Assembly: GCF_030161895.1 (NCBI RefSeq)
Contig: NZ_BSVB01000001.1
Location: 1,798,001-1,862,000 of the forward strand
Direction: 5' to 3'
DNA: 64,000 nt
From: Pseudolysinimonas kribbensis
Lineage (GTDB): Bacteria > Actinomycetota > Actinomycetes > Actinomycetales > Microbacteriaceae
The notes beneath the pieces are model-generated. The model did no database searches, was not told the origin of the DNA, and saw only the letters and a program-made list of their open reading frames with translations. Position numbers and translations under genes: made by a program. Of the stretch, positions 29,333 through 38,964 are shown in pieces. How positions within the stretch are numbered: position 1 is the stretch's first letter; every line of letters begins with the position of its first letter.

Positions 29333-30197
29333 GGCTCCAGCGTAACGACGCGCGCCTCGGGAAGCCGCTCGCGCATGACGGCCACGGCGCCCGCGCTCTC
29401 ATCGCAGAGCAGGAAGCGCCGGCCGAGGGCGTGGGCCGCGGCGCCGGCGGTGCCGGACCCGGCGAACAGGTCGAGCACGAGATCCCCCGGGGCGCTCGAG
29501 GCCTGCACGATGCGCCGCAGGATGCCGAGCGGTTTCTGGGTCGCGTAGCCGGTGCGCTCGGCGGCGTTCGTGCCCACGATCGTGTGCCACCAGACGTCGG
29601 TCGGCAGCTTGCCCCGCGCGGCCTTCTCGGGGGTGACCAGGCCCGGCGCCATGTACGGCTCGCGGTCGACCGCCGTCGAGTCGAAGTAATAGGAGCGCGG
29701 GCTCTTCACGTACACGAGGATCGTGTCGTGCTTGGCCGGCCAGCGCGTCGTCGACTTGGCGCCGTAGTCGTAGGCCCAGATGAGCTCGTTGAGGAAGCAG
29801 TCGCGCCCGAACAGCGCGTCGAGTGCGACCTTCGCGTAATGCGCCTCGCGGTAGTCGAGGTGCAGGTAGAGCGTGCCGCGCTCGTCGAGCAGGCGCCACG
29901 CCTCCTCGAGCCGGGGGCCGAGGAACGCCCAGTAGTCGTCGAAGCGATCGTCGTAGCGGGAGAGCGCGCCGCGCACCTCGGCATAGCTGCGACCCTGGAA
30001 TCCGCGCCGCGCCCCTCGGGATCGCGCACCGTGCGCACCGGTTGATGGCGCTGGGTGCGGCCCGTGTTGAACGGCGGGTCGAGGTAGATCAGGCGGGCGA
30101 CGCCGTCCGGAAGAGTCGCGGCGAGGGCGAGATTGTCGCCGTGCACGATCGTGTCGGGACGCTCCGCGGCGAGCCAGGCGTCCGCATCCCATCGCAT
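29329..30197 (-). CDS. Site-specific DNA methyltransferase, N6-A/N4-C type, orphan (one apparent frameshift)
   Basis: About 289 residues. [13 protein letters not shown] is catalytic motif IV (DPPF) near the N-terminus, and [21 protein letters not shown] is motif I near the C-terminus; this permuted order marks the beta class, like type III Mod and COG2189 enzymes. [13 protein letters not shown] is motif X. One base is missing opposite 30012-30015. No restriction endonuclease lies beside it, so it may be a solitary epigenetic or housekeeping methylase. It is coupled to the HAD gene by an ATGA overlap. Confidence 0.82.
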
Positions 30198-30203
30198 GGC
30201 GGG

Positions 30204-30209
30204 AGATTA
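30204..30209 (-). promoter_or_regulatory. Leaderless -10 box of the DNA methyltransferase gene
   Basis: TAATCT on the minus strand, six bases before ATG 30197. Confidence 0.45.
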
Positions 30210-30214
30210 ACAGG

Positions 30215-30834
30215 GTGGACGACGAGCAGCGCGCATCGGTCGGCGTGGGACCGTGGCCCGGAGGCCGAGCGGCGTGGCCCGACGACCCGCGTTACGACCC
30301 CGAGCTGCTCGAGCACGGCGACGCACGCAACGTCGTCGACGCCTACCGCTACTGGAGCGTCGAGGCGATCGTCGCCGACCTCGACGCCCGGCGGCATCCG
30401 TTCTCGGTCGCGATCGAGAACTGGCAGCACGACCTCAACATCGGCTCGATCGTGCGAACGGCGAACGCGTTCCTGGCCGAGACGGTGCACATCGTCGGGC
30501 GCCGGCGCTGGAACCGCCGCGGCGCGATGGTGACCGATCGCTACCAGCACATCGCCCACCACCCGACCATCGACGACCTGGTGGCCGCGGTGGGGGCGCG
30601 CCGATCGTGGCGGTCGACAACGTGGCGGGCGCCGTCGATGTGGTGGATGCCGACCTCCCCGAGCGCTGCATCCTGCTGTTCGGGCAGGAGGGCCCCGGCC
30701 TCTCCGCCGAGGCGCTCGCCGCCGCGGACACGGTCGTCTCGATCCGCCAGTTCGGCTCGACCCGCTCGATCAACGCCGCCGCGGCCGCCGCGATCGTCAT
30801 GCATGAGTGGGTCCGGAGGCACTCCGCCGCTTAG
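30215..30834 (+). CDS. SpoU/TrmH-family RNA 2'-O-methyltransferase (one apparent frameshift)
   Basis: About 207 residues. [19 protein letters not shown] is motif 1 (N and R for RNA binding), [15 protein letters not shown] is motif 2, and [23 protein letters not shown] is motif 3 of the knotted SPOUT fold that binds S-adenosylmethionine. Target is a tRNA or rRNA ribose; which one is not shown. A G is missing in 30592-30596. GTG 30215 is 17 bases from the divergent methyltransferase start. purA follows on the same strand. Confidence 0.84.
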
Positions 30835-30872
30835 ACTGGGGCGTAATCCCTCCTCTCTCGAAGGAGAGACCC

Positions 30873-32159
30873 ATGCCCGCGATCGTTCTCGTCGGCGCCC
30901 AGTGGGGCGACGAAGGCAAGGGCAAGGCCACCGACCTGCTCGGCAGCCGCGTCGACTACGTCGTCAAGTTCAACGGCGGCAACAACGCCGGCCACACCGT
31001 GGTGATCGGCGACGAGAAGTACGCGCTGCACCTGCTGCCGTCCGGCATCCTGACCCCGGGCGTCACGCCGGTCATCGCGAACGGCGTGGTCGTCGACATC
31101 GAGGTGCTCTTCGACGAGCTCACGGCGCTCGCCGCCCGCGGCGTCGACACGTCGCGGCTGCTCGTGAGCGCCGACGCGCACGTCATCACGCAGTACCACC
31201 GCACCCTCGACAAGGTGACCGAACGCTTCCTCGGCAAGCGGCAGATCGGCACGACCGGGCGCGGCATCGGTCCGGCGTACGCCGACAAGATCAACCGGGT
31301 CGGCATCCGGATCCAGGACCTGTTCGACGAGAACATCCTGCGCCAGAAGGTCGAGGGCGCCCTCGAGCTCAAGAACCAGATGCTCGTCAAGATCTACAAC
31401 CGCCGGGCGATCGCGGTCGACGAGATCGTCGACGACCTGCTGCAGTACGCCGACCGGCTGCGGCCGATGGTCGTCGACACCTCGCTCGAGCTCAACCGCG
31501 CGCTGGATGCCGGCCGGACCGTGCTCTTCGAGGGCGGCCAGGCGACGATGCTCGACGTCGACCACGGCACGTACCCGTTCGTCACGAGCTCGAGCGCGAC
31601 CAGCGGCGGGGCGGCCACCGGCTCGGGTGTCGCGCCCAACCGGTTCGACCGGGTCATCGCGATCGTCAAGGCGTACACGACGCGGGTCGGGTCGGGTCCG
31701 TTCCCGACCGAGCTGTTCGACGAGTCGGGCGAGTTCCTGCGTTCCGCCGGGTTCGAGTTCGGCACGACGACCGGTCGCCCGCGCCGCACCGGCTGGTACG
31801 ACGCCCCGATCGCGCGCTACGCCGCCCGCATCAACGGCGTGACCGATTTCGTGATGACCAAGCTCGACGTGCTGACCGGGCTCGAGAAGATCCCGGTCTG
31901 CGTCGCCTACGACGTCGGCGGCGTGCGCCACGACGAGGTGCCGGTCAACCAGACCGACTTCCACCACGCCACGCCGATCTACGAGGAGCTGCCCGGCTGG
32001 AACGACGACATCTCCGGCGCGCGGTCGTTCGACGAGCTGCCGAAGGCGGCGCAGGAGTACGTGCTGACGGTCGAGCAGATGTCGGGCGCGCGCATCTCGG
32101 CGATCGGGGTCGGCCCGTCGCGCGACGGCATCGTCGTGCGGCACGACCTCGTCGACTGA
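30873..32159 (+). CDS. purA: Adenylosuccinate synthetase
   Basis: Converts IMP and aspartate to adenylosuccinate using GTP, the first step to AMP. 428 residues, intact. [17 protein letters not shown] is the phosphate-loop motif with catalytic Asp, NAGHT follows with the catalytic His, and [14 protein letters not shown] and the C-terminal [11 protein letters not shown] are present. AAGGAGAG precedes the ATG at the proper distance. A TAGACT box at 30832-30837 could provide its promoter, overlapping the end of the RNA methyltransferase gene. Confidence 0.96.
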   Translation: MPAIVLVGAQWGDEGKGKATDLLGSRVDYVVKFNGGNNAGHTVVIGDEKYALHLLPSGILTPGVTPVIANGVVVDIEVLFDELTALAARGVDTSRLLVSADAHVITQYHRTLDKVTERFLGKRQIGTTGRGIGPAYADKINRVGIRIQDLFDENILRQKVEGALELKNQMLVKIYNRRAIAVDEIVDDLLQYADRLRPMVVDTSLELNRALDAGRTVLFEGGQATMLDVDHGTYPFVTSSSATSGGAATGSGVAPNRFDRVIAIVKAYTTRVGSGPFPTELFDESGEFLRSAGFEFGTTTGRPRRTGWYDAPIARYAARINGVTDFVMTKLDVLTGLEKIPVCVAYDVGGVRHDEVPVNQTDFHHATPIYEELPGWNDDISGARSFDELPKAAQEYVLTVEQMSGARISAIGVGPSRDGIVVRHDLVD

Positions 32160-32188
32160 CGTGCCGCTTCCCGGAGAGAAGGGGTGCG

Positions 32189-32782
32189 ATGAGCGCCACG
32201 TTCCCGGATGCCGTCGTGCTCGAGGGGCACGGCATCCGGCTCGAACCGTTCGAGCACCGCCACCTGCCGGGGCTGTGGCGAGCGCTCGGACGCCCCGAGA
32301 TCTTCGCCGCCGGCTACGGCGGCGGCCCGAGCGGGCTGCCGGCCGACGAGGCGGCGTTCGACGCGTGGTTCCCGCAGTACTGCCGCCACGGGTCCGGCGG
32401 GCGCTGCTGGGTGGTCGTGCGCGACGGCGAGATCCTCGGCTCGTCGAGCATGCTCAACATCGTGCTCGAGAAGGAGCACGTGGAGATCGGCTGCACCGGC
32501 TACACGCCCGCCGTGTGGGGCACCGACGTCAACCCCGCGACGAAGCTGCTGCTGCTGACCCACGCGTTCGCGCACGGGTTCGGGCGCGTCGCGATCCGCA
32601 CCGACGAGGTCAACGCCCACTCGCGGGCGGCGATCCTGAAACTCGGCGCGACGTTCGAGGGGATCATGCGCCGCGACCTCCCCCGCGCCGACGGCACCTG
32701 GCGCAACACGGCGGTGCACTCGATCACCGTCGACGACTGGCCCGAGGTGCGCGCGGGGCTCGAAGCTAGGCTCGGATCATGA
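32189..32782 (+). CDS. GNAT-family N-acetyltransferase, RimJ/RimL-like
   Basis: 197 residues. LEGHGIRLEPFEHRHL is the typical N-terminus of the RimJ/RimL subgroup; VEIGCTGYTPAVWGTDVNPATKLLLLTHAF and RVAIRTDEVNAHSRAAILKLGATFEG carry the acetyl-CoA site and the NxxS motif. Members acetylate ribosomal proteins or small amines. It follows purA by 29 bases with GAGAAGGGG as ribosome site, and its stop overlaps the chorismate mutase ATG. Confidence 0.83.
   Translation: MSATFPDAVVLEGHGIRLEPFEHRHLPGLWRALGRPEIFAAGYGGGPSGLPADEAAFDAWFPQYCRHGSGGRCWVVVRDGEILGSSSMLNIVLEKEHVEIGCTGYTPAVWGTDVNPATKLLLLTHAFAHGFGRVAIRTDEVNAHSRAAILKLGATFEGIMRRDLPRADGTWRNTAVHSITVDDWPEVRAGLEARLGS
32767..32772 (+). promoter_or_regulatory. 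Internal leaderless -10 box for chorismate mutase
   Basis: TAGGCT inside the end of the GNAT gene, six bases before ATG 32779. It would allow chorismate mutase to be transcribed independently of the coupled gene. Confidence 0.4.
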
Positions 32783-33108
32783 CGGACACCGACGTCACGG
32801 CGCAGCTCTCGGCCTACCGGCGCACCATCGACAACATCGACGCCGCCCTCGTGCACATGCTCGCGGAGCGCTTCAAGGCGACGCAGGCCGTCGGGCACCT
32901 GAAGGCCGCGCACGACCTCCCGCCCGCCGACCCGGAGCGCGAGCGCGAGCAGATCGCGCGGCTCCGGGCCCTCGCGGAGGAGTCGCACCTCGACCCGGCC
33001 TTCGCCGAGAAGTGGTTCAACTTCGTGGTCGCCGAGGTCATCCACCACCACGAGCAGATCGCCGCGACGGGCAGCATCGAGACGCCGGCCGGACCCGCAC
33101 CGCGGTGA
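32779..33108 (+). CDS. Chorismate mutase, AroQ type
   Basis: 109 residues, all-helical. AYRRTIDNIDAALVHMLAERFKATQAVGHLKA holds the conserved Arg and Lys of the AroQ active site; PERERQ-like segment PEREREQIARLRALAEE follows. It turns chorismate to prephenate for Phe and Tyr synthesis. Similar short intracellular actinobacterial enzymes need a partner DAHP synthase for full activity. It overlaps the genes on both sides (ATGA and GTGA). Confidence 0.87.
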   Translation: MTDTDVTAQLSAYRRTIDNIDAALVHMLAERFKATQAVGHLKAAHDLPPADPEREREQIARLRALAEESHLDPAFAEKWFNFVVAEVIHHHEQIAATGSIETPAGPAPR

Positions 33109-33965
33109 GCTGGGACCCCGATCGGCTGCCCGACCAGCACGGCCGCACCGTCGTCGTCACCGGCGGCAACGCCGGCATCGGCGCCCGCGTGAGCGAGCAG
33201 CTGGCCGGCGCCGGTGCGCGCGTGGTGCTCGCGTCGCGCTCGCCGGAGCGGGCGCAGGCGACGATCGACGGCATCCGGGATCGCGTGCCCGGCGCCGCAC
33301 TCGCCCTTGTGCGCCTCGACCTCGCCTCGCTCGACTCGATCCGCACCGCCGCGGCCGAGCTGCGCGCGCTCGGGCGGATCGACGTGCTGGTCAACAACGC
33401 CGGCCGCACCGACGCCGTGCGGCGGCGCGAGACCACCGACGACGGGCTCGAGCTCATCGTCGGCACGAACGCGTTCGGCGCGTTCGCGCTCACCGCGCTC
33501 GTCGCCCCGGCGCTCGCCGACGACGGCCGGGTCGTGTGGCTCGGCAGCTTCGCGACGAAGCTCGTGCGCGGCGACGTGAGCGACCTGCAGTCCGAGCGAC
33601 GGTATGCGCCGTTCCGCGCCTACGGGCTGTCGAAGCACGCGACGCAGGCGCTCGGATTCGAGCTCGATCGGCGGTGGCGCGCGGCCGGATCGGCGCGGCG
33701 CTCGCTCGTCGCGCATCCGGGGTTCGCGCTGGATCGCGGGTCGTTCCCGCTGTTCCTGCAGAGCAAGGAGCGCGGCGCGTGGCCGGTCGTGCGCGCCGCG
33801 ATCGATCCGGATGCCGAGGGCGGCACCTTCTGGGGCCCGCACCGTGGTCTGGTCGGTCGCCCCGCCCCCGCCAAGCCAGTCGCCTCGAGCGCGGACCCCG
33901 CGTTCGGCGCGGAGGTATGGCGGCAGGCGGAGGCCGCTACCGGCGTCGCGTTCCCCATCGCGTAA
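33105..33965 (+). CDS. Short-chain dehydrogenase/reductase
   Basis: 286 residues. VVVTGGNAGIGARVSEQL is the TGxxxGIG cofactor loop, VLVNNAGRTD the NNAG motif, and the catalytic YxxxK is present as YGLSK (residues about 175-179). The family resembles retinol-dehydrogenase-like SDRs. GTG 33105 overlaps the chorismate mutase stop. Substrate unknown; it is the last gene of the purA-led run and is followed by a hairpin. Confidence 0.84.
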   Translation: MSWDPDRLPDQHGRTVVVTGGNAGIGARVSEQLAGAGARVVLASRSPERAQATIDGIRDRVPGAALALVRLDLASLDSIRTAAAELRALGRIDVLVNNAGRTDAVRRRETTDDGLELIVGTNAFGAFALTALVAPALADDGRVVWLGSFATKLVRGDVSDLQSERRYAPFRAYGLSKHATQALGFELDRRWRAAGSARRSLVAHPGFALDRGSFPLFLQSKERGAWPVVRAAIDPDAEGGTFWGPHRGLVGRPAPAKPVASSADPAFGAEVWRQAEAATGVAFPIA

Positions 33966-34041
33966 GCCGCTGCGCCCCGGGTCCCCCCGCGTGTGGTCGC
34001 CGCGTGTGGTCGCCGTGCGGGGTCTCCCCTGCGGATCCCCC

Positions 34042-34117
34042 AGTCAATAGTGCAGGACATCGTCGCGCGCCGTGACCGTATCGGCTCGGTCGCGCAGCGA
34101 TGCTCCTGAACTTTGAC
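34042..34117. terminator. Long imperfect hairpin between convergent SDR gene and purL
   Basis: CAGGACATCG (34053-34062) faces CGATGCTCCTG (34098-34108), extended inward by GCGCG pairs and outward by AGTCAA against TTGAC. It lies midway between two convergent stops, the right place for a bidirectional terminator, although no long T run follows. Confidence 0.45.
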
Positions 34118-34164
34118 CGCCGAAACCTGCGCGTGGACGCTACGCGAAACGGGTGCGCAGGGGT

Positions 34165-36465
34165 TTACGCGAAGCGGGCGAGGGGCGCGCGCGAGGTCGC
34201 GCGGAGTTCGGCGAGGGGGACGGTGAGCACGTCCTGGATCTCGAGCACGGGCTCGGCGTCCGCGCCGTCGTCGGTCACGCCGATGCGCGCCACCGGGTAG
34301 CCCCGGCCCTCGCACAGGCGCGTGAACTTGACGTCCTCCTCGCGCGGCACGGCGACGACGACGCGGCCGCCGGTCTCGCTGAACAGCGCCGTCGTCCGGT
34401 CGATCCCGTCGCGGGTCAGCAACTCGTCGAGCCACACCCGCGCGCCGACGCCGAAGCGCAGGCACGCGTCGACGAGGGCCGTCGCGAGCCCGCCGTCCGA
34501 CAGGTCGTGGGCGCCGTTGAGCAGGCCCTCGTGCGCGGCCGCGGCGAGCAGCCCGGCGAGGTCCCGTTCGCGCGGCAGGTCGACCGCCGGCGGGCGCCCG
34601 CCGAGGTGGCCGTGCATCACGCCCGCCCACGCCGAGCCGTCGAGTTCGAGCGCGGTCGTGCCGAGGAGGTAGAGGTTGTCGCCGGCATCCTGCCAGCCCG
34701 AGGGGATGCGGCGGCCGACGTCGTCGATCGTGCCCATGACCGCCACGACCGGCGTCGGGTGGATCGGCACGTCGCCGGTCTGGTTGTAGAAGCTCACATT
34801 GCCGCCGGTCACGGGCACGGCGAGCTCGAGGCAGGCGTCCGCGAGCCCCTCGACGGCCTGGGCGAACTGCCACATGACCTCGGGGTTCTCGGGGCTGCCG
34901 AAGTTGAGGCAGTCGGAGACCGCGGCCGGCACGGCGCCGGATGTCGCGACGTTGCGGTACGCCTCCGCGAGGGCGAGCTGCGCCCCGGCGTACGGGTCGA
35001 GGTAGGAGTAGCGGCCGTTGGCATCCGTGGCGAGGGCGACGCCGAGCCCCGAGGTCTCGTCGACGCGGATCATGCCCGCGTCGTCCGGGTAGCTCAGGGC
35101 CGTGTTGCCGAGCACGTACTTGTCGTACTGCGACGTGATGACGCTCTTGTCGGCCAGGTTCGCGCTGCCGACGAGGGCGAGCAGCTGGGCGCGGAGATCG
35201 CCGTCACGGGGGAGCGACGCGGCACTGTCGGCCTGCACGGCATCCAGCCACACCGGTCGCACCATCGGGCGGTCGTACACCGGCCCGTCGATCGCGACCG
35301 TGCGGGGGTCGACGTCGACGATCGTCTCGCCGCGCCAGGTGATGACGAGCCGACCGGTCTCGGTGACCTCGCCGAGCACGCTCGTCTCGACGTCCCACTT
35401 CGACGTCACCGCGAGGAAGCCCTCGAGCTTGCCGGGGGCGACGATCGCCATCATGCGCTCCTGGCTCTCCGACATGAGGATCTCCTCCGCCGTGAGCGTC
35501 GGGTCGCGCAACAGCACGCTGTCGAGCTCGATCGCCATGCCGCCGTCGCCGTTGCTGGCCAGCTCGGAGGTGGCGCACGAGATGCCGGCCGCGCCGAGGT
35601 CCTGGATGCCCTCGACCAGGTCGCCCGCGAACAGCTCGAGGCAGCACTCGATGAGCACCTTCTCGGCGAACGGGTCGCCGACCTGCACGCTCGGGCGCTT
35701 GGTTGGGCCGCCCTCGCTGAAGGTGTCGGAGGCCAGGATGGATGCCCCGCCGATCCCGTCGCCGCCGGTGCGGGCGCCGAACAGCACGACCTTGTTGCCC
35801 GCGCCGCGCGCGTTGGCCAGATGCAGATCCTCGTGGCGCAGCACGCCCACGGCGAGGGCGTTCACGAGCGGGTTCGCCTGGTACACCGGGTCGAACCAGG
35901 TCTCGCCGCCGATGTTCGGCAGGCCGAGGCAGTTGCCGTAGAAGCTGATGCCGCCGATCACGCCGGGCAGCACCCGCTCGGTGTCGGGATGATCGACCGC
36001 ACCGAATCGGAGCGCGTCCATGACGGCGACGGGTCGGGCTCCCATCGAGATGATGTCGCGCACGATCCCGCCGACGCCGGTCGCGGCGCCCTGGAACGGC
36101 TCCACGTACGACGGGTGGTTGTGGCTCTCGATCTTGAAGGTGACCGCCCAGCCCTCGCCGATGTCGACGACGCCGGCGTTCTCGCCCATGCCGACCATGA
36201 GGTTCTTGCGCATCTCGTCGCTGACCTTCTGGCCGAACTTCCGGAGGTGCGTCTTCGAGCTCTTGTAGGAGCAGTGCTCGCTCCACATGACCGAGTACAT
36301 GGCGAGCTCGCCGCTCGTGGGGCGGCGGCCGAGCAGGCTGCGGATGCGCAGGTACTCGTCTTCGCGCAGCCCGAGCGCCGCGAACGGCTGCTCCTTCTCG
36401 GGGGTGGCGGCCGCGACGGCGACGGAGTCGATGATGGGCGGGATCGTCATCGGCGCTGTCGTCAT
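34165..36465 (-). CDS. purL: Phosphoribosylformylglycinamidine synthase, large subunit
   Basis: 766 residues, intact: the small form of FGAM synthase that works with PurQ and PurS in a complex to convert FGAR to FGAM with ATP and glutamine-derived ammonia. [18 protein letters not shown] holds the catalytic His near the N-terminus, [24 protein letters not shown] is the substrate region, and [15 protein letters not shown] the second-half counterpart. ATG 36465 is chosen (36450 is also possible); a TAGGCT box lies eight bases upstream. purQ and purS are 4 kb away on the same strand rather than adjacent. Confidence 0.95.
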   Translation of the reverse strand: MTTAPMTIPPIIDSVAVAAATPEKEQPFAALGLREDEYLRIRSLLGRRPTSGELAMYSVMWSEHCSYKSSKTHLRKFGQKVSDEMRKNLMVGMGENAGVVDIGEGWAVTFKIESHNHPSYVEPFQGAATGVGGIVRDIISMGARPVAVMDALRFGAVDHPDTERVLPGVIGGISFYGNCLGLPNIGGETWFDPVYQANPLVNALAVGVLRHEDLHLANARGAGNKVVLFGARTGGDGIGGASILASDTFSEGGPTKRPSVQVGDPFAEKVLIECCLELFAGDLVEGIQDLGAAGISCATSELASNGDGGMAIELDSVLLRDPTLTAEEILMSESQERMMAIVAPGKLEGFLAVTSKWDVETSVLGEVTETGRLVITWRGETIVDVDPRTVAIDGPVYDRPMVRPVWLDAVQADSAASLPRDGDLRAQLLALVGSANLADKSVITSQYDKYVLGNTALSYPDDAGMIRVDETSGLGVALATDANGRYSYLDPYAGAQLALAEAYRNVATSGAVPAAVSDCLNFGSPENPEVMWQFAQAVEGLADACLELAVPVTGGNVSFYNQTGDVPIHPTPVVAVMGTIDDVGRRIPSGWQDAGDNLYLLGTTALELDGSAWAGVMHGHLGGRPPAVDLPRERDLAGLLAAAAHEGLLNGAHDLSDGGLATALVDACLRFGVGARVWLDELLTRDGIDRTTALFSETGGRVVVAVPREEDVKFTRLCEGRGYPVARIGVTDDGADAEPVLEIQDVLTVPLAELRATSRAPLARFA

Positions 36466-36473
36466 CGGCACCG

Positions 36474-36479
36474 AGCCTA
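36474..36479 (-). promoter_or_regulatory. Leaderless -10 box of purL
   Basis: TAGGCT on the minus strand, eight bases before ATG 36465; no ribosome site intervenes. Confidence 0.4.
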
Positions 36480-36504
36480 CCGGCGCGCGCGCCGGGGCTC
36501 CGCC

Positions 36505-36510
36505 TAGCAT
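36505..36510 (+). promoter_or_regulatory. Leaderless -10 box of the methyltransferase at 36517
   Basis: TAGCAT, six bases before ATG 36517. Confidence 0.45.
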
Positions 36511-36516
36511 CCATCC

Positions 36517-37284
36517 ATGCGCTCCTTCGACGACCTCGTGGCGGAGGCGGAGGCCGCCGACGTCTCCGGATGGGACTTCTCGTGGCTCGACGGCCGGGCG
36601 ACCGAGGAGCGGCCCGGGTGGGGCTACCAGCGGCTGCTCGCCGAGCGCCTCGGCACGGTCGGGGCGGCGCTCGACATCCAGACCGGCGGGGGCGAGGTGC
36701 TCGCCGGTGCGCTAGATGCCGCGGCGGCCGTGCCGCGCGTGCTCGCCGCGACGGAGTCGTGGCCGCCCAATCTCGCGAAGGCCACGGCCGCCCTCGGCGC
36801 ACGCGGCGGCGTCGTCGTCGCCGACCCGGATGAGCCGCCGCTGCCGTTCGCGGACGGCGCGTTCGAGCTCGTGACGAGCCGGCATCCGGTGCGCGCGCAC
36901 TGGGGCGAGATCACGCGGGTGCTCCGCCCGGGCGGCAGCTACCTGGGCCAGCACGTCGGACCGGAGAGCGCGTTCGAGCTGATCGAAGAGTTCCTCGGGC
37001 CGCTCGGCGCGGCGGCGCGGCGGGGGCGGCATCCGGATGACGAGGCGGCCGCCGCGAGGGCCGCGGGTCTGGAGGTCGTCGATCTGCGCACCGCCCGGCT
37101 GCGGATGGAGTTCCGCGACATCGGCGCGATCGTCTGGATCTTGCGCAAGGTCATCTGGTGGGTGCCGGGTTTCACGGTCGCCGAGCACCTCGGCACCCTC
37201 CGCGCCCTCGATGCGCGCATGCGGCACGACGGACCGTTCGTGGCGCACTCCTCCCGGCATCTCATCGAGGCGCGCCGCGGATGA
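36517..37284 (+). CDS. SAM-dependent methyltransferase, class I
   Basis: 255 residues. [16 protein letters not shown] corresponds to the glycine-rich SAM motif I (LDxGxGxG), [33 protein letters not shown]-like spacing matches motifs II-III, and [12 protein letters not shown] follows. It resembles UbiE/Methyltransf_11-type enzymes that act on small molecules. Acceptor unknown. It is divergent from purL with a 51-bp gap. Confidence 0.8.
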   Translation: MRSFDDLVAEAEAADVSGWDFSWLDGRATEERPGWGYQRLLAERLGTVGAALDIQTGGGEVLAGALDAAAAVPRVLAATESWPPNLAKATAALGARGGVVVADPDEPPLPFADGAFELVTSRHPVRAHWGEITRVLRPGGSYLGQHVGPESAFELIEEFLGPLGAAARRGRHPDDEAAAARAAGLEVVDLRTARLRMEFRDIGAIVWILRKVIWWVPGFTVAEHLGTLRALDARMRHDGPFVAHSSRHLIEARRG

Positions 37285-37299
37285 CGGGTGGCGGCGGCG

Positions 37300-38451
37300 C
37301 TACCGGCCGTGCCCGGTGGTGAGCAGCACCGTCACGACGATCCCGACGATCACGAGGATCGTCACGACCCCGATGACGACGCCGGCCGGTCGGCCCAGGT
37401 TGAGCGTCCAGCCCAGACCGAACCGGCGCGGCACCCAGATCGACGGGTCGTCGCGGTTGACGTAGATGATCCCGCCCTTCCAGTGCGCGTCGTCGTCGGG
37501 GGCCGCCGGGCCAGCGGCGCGGGGCGGGGTGCCCGGAGGGGATGCGGCGGACGCGTGGCCGGGGGCGGACGCGCTGGTCCGGCGGACGATGCGTCGGTAT
37601 CGCACGACCGCGACCGCGAGCACCCCGACGATGAGCAGGATCATCACGATGAGTCCCGTGCGCGTCGCGACCGCCGGCGGAGCGAGCCAGATGAGCACGC
37701 TGACGAGCGACAGGCCCACCGCGATGGCGGCGGACAGCTGGGCGAGCAGCGCCGCGAGCACGCCGCGCCGCGCGTCGGCACGTGCGAGGGCGCCCTGGGG
37801 CGCATCGCCCGGGGTGGCGCGCAACGCGGTGCGCGGCACGACGACCGCGAGCACGAACAGCAGCGCGGCGACGCCGACCCCCACGATGAGCAGGCCGAAC
37901 ACCGCCCACAGCGTTTTCGGCTCGAAGCGGTCGGGGGCGCCGGCGAGGTCGAAGTGCACGGGATACGGGTCGGCGAGCGACGGATAGACGGCCGCTCCGA
38001 TCGCGAACGCGGCGACGAAGGCGAGCACCGCGACGATCGCCCAGACCAGGGGCGGGTGATGGTGGGTGGGAGCCGTGACCTCGGCGCTCTGCTGCACCGG
38101 GACGCCCTCGTACCAGTCCTGGTCGCGCTTGGCCGCGATGATCGTGCGCCGCGACAGCACCAGCCAGGCGACCGAGAGCGCGAGGAAGAGGAACACCGGC
38201 ACGAAGATGCCGGCGACCGGCGGCGCGAACAGCAGGGCCGCATCGACGAGCAGGGCGACGATCGCCAGCACGACCTCGCCGATCCGGTAGCGCGTGATCA
38301 CGCGCCGCACGAGCGGGTCGCCGGTGCGCGAGGGCGGGACCGCGACGCCGAGCGGCACGGTGGCCGGTGTGATCGCCGGCATGGCGATCAGCAGCAGCGC
38401 GAGCAGTGCGACCAGGCCCGCCGAGAATGCGGGCGCGAACGTGGATGTCAT
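37300..38451 (-). CDS. DUF1648/DUF5808-type multi-pass membrane protein
   Basis: 383 residues with about eight hydrophobic segments. The middle segment YPSLADPYPVHFDLAGAPDRF is the DUF1648 signature (PxxIPxHFxxxGxPDxW type), and near the C-terminus GGIIYVNRDDPSIWVPRR followed by FGLGWTLNLGRP matches the DUF5808 motif. Proteins of this kind (SdpI/YtrA-operon relatives) are linked to membrane stress, but the activity is not known. It is coupled to the upstream GntR gene by an ATGA overlap. Confidence 0.78.
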   Translation of the reverse strand: MTSTFAPAFSAGLVALLALLLIAMPAITPATVPLGVAVPPSRTGDPLVRRVITRYRIGEVVLAIVALLVDAALLFAPPVAGIFVPVFLFLALSVAWLVLSRRTIIAAKRDQDWYEGVPVQQSAEVTAPTHHHPPLVWAIVAVLAFVAAFAIGAAVYPSLADPYPVHFDLAGAPDRFEPKTLWAVFGLLIVGVGVAALLFVLAVVVPRTALRATPGDAPQGALARADARRGVLAALLAQLSAAIAVGLSLVSVLIWLAPPAVATRTGLIVMILLIVGVLAVAVVRYRRIVRRTSASAPGHASAASPPGTPPRAAGPAAPDDDAHWKGGIIYVNRDDPSIWVPRRFGLGWTLNLGRPAGVVIGVVTILVIVGIVVTVLLTTGHGR

Positions 38452-38843
38452 CGGTCTCCTCCGGAGCGGAAGCGGTGGAGCTCGGTGCTCACCGCGGTGG
38501 TCACTTCGTGGTCGGTCATGCCGTGTGCGACGGCTTCGGCGAGCAGGGTGCGCAGCCGGGGAACCCAGCCGTCGCTGAAGGAGGCGGCCGCGGGTCCGGA
38601 TGCCGCATCCCGCGCCACGATCGAGCCGGAGCGGCGGTTGGTGGTGACGAGCCCCTCCTGGCGCAGCAGGTCGTAGCCCTTGGCGACGGTCGCGAGGTTG
38701 ATCCCGAACGCTCCGGCCAGCTGGCGCACGGACGCGAGCGAGGTGCCGGCCGGCAGCGATCCGTCGGCGATCGCCTCGACGACCCGATCATGCAGCTGCT
38801 GGTACAGCGGCACGTCGGAGCGGGGATCGATGTCGATCTGCAT
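38448..38843 (-). CDS. GntR-family regulator, YtrA subfamily
   Basis: 131 residues: an N-terminal winged helix (PLYQQLHDRVVEAIADGSLPAGTSLASVRQLAGAFGINLATVAKGYDLLRQEGLV spread over residues about 12-65) and a short C-terminal dimerisation helix pair, the compact YtrA layout without a large effector domain. ATG 38843 has AAGGGAG upstream. YtrA regulators usually repress their own operon and a membrane-protein partner; the DUF1648 gene directly downstream fits. The AT-rich stretch 38860-38890 upstream is the likely operator/promoter. Confidence 0.84.
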   Translation of the reverse strand: MQIDIDPRSDVPLYQQLHDRVVEAIADGSLPAGTSLASVRQLAGAFGINLATVAKGYDLLRQEGLVTTNRRSGSIVARDAASGPAAASFSDGWVPRLRTLLAEAVAHGMTDHEVTTAVSTELHRFRSGGDR

Positions 38844-38964
38844 GACGACTCCCTTCTGTGTCACTAGTTATAGAACAGATAGGTCAAAAGCGCCAGCCCG
38901 GCAATGACCTCGGAGCCTGATCGGCGCTCGCGCGGGGTGCCTAGCGTGGACGCGGAGGTGCACC

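Noticed and set aside
29329-30834. Restriction-modification system
   Set aside because: Only a methyltransferase is present; the neighbours are a HAD phosphatase and an RNA methyltransferase, with no endonuclease or specificity subunit.
30215-32782. An 855-codon plus-strand frame running through purA
   Set aside because: It begins as the RNA methyltransferase and ends as the GNAT gene only because of a frameshift; the middle is the wrong frame of purA.
33988-34013. Tandem repeat of CGCGTGTGGTCGC, two copies
   Set aside because: Only two copies in GC-rich intergenic DNA; too little to call a repeat element or array.
34153-36507. A 784-codon frame antisense to purL
   Set aside because: Shadow of purL, composed of repetitive Arg/Val/Asp/Glu/His text with no domain.
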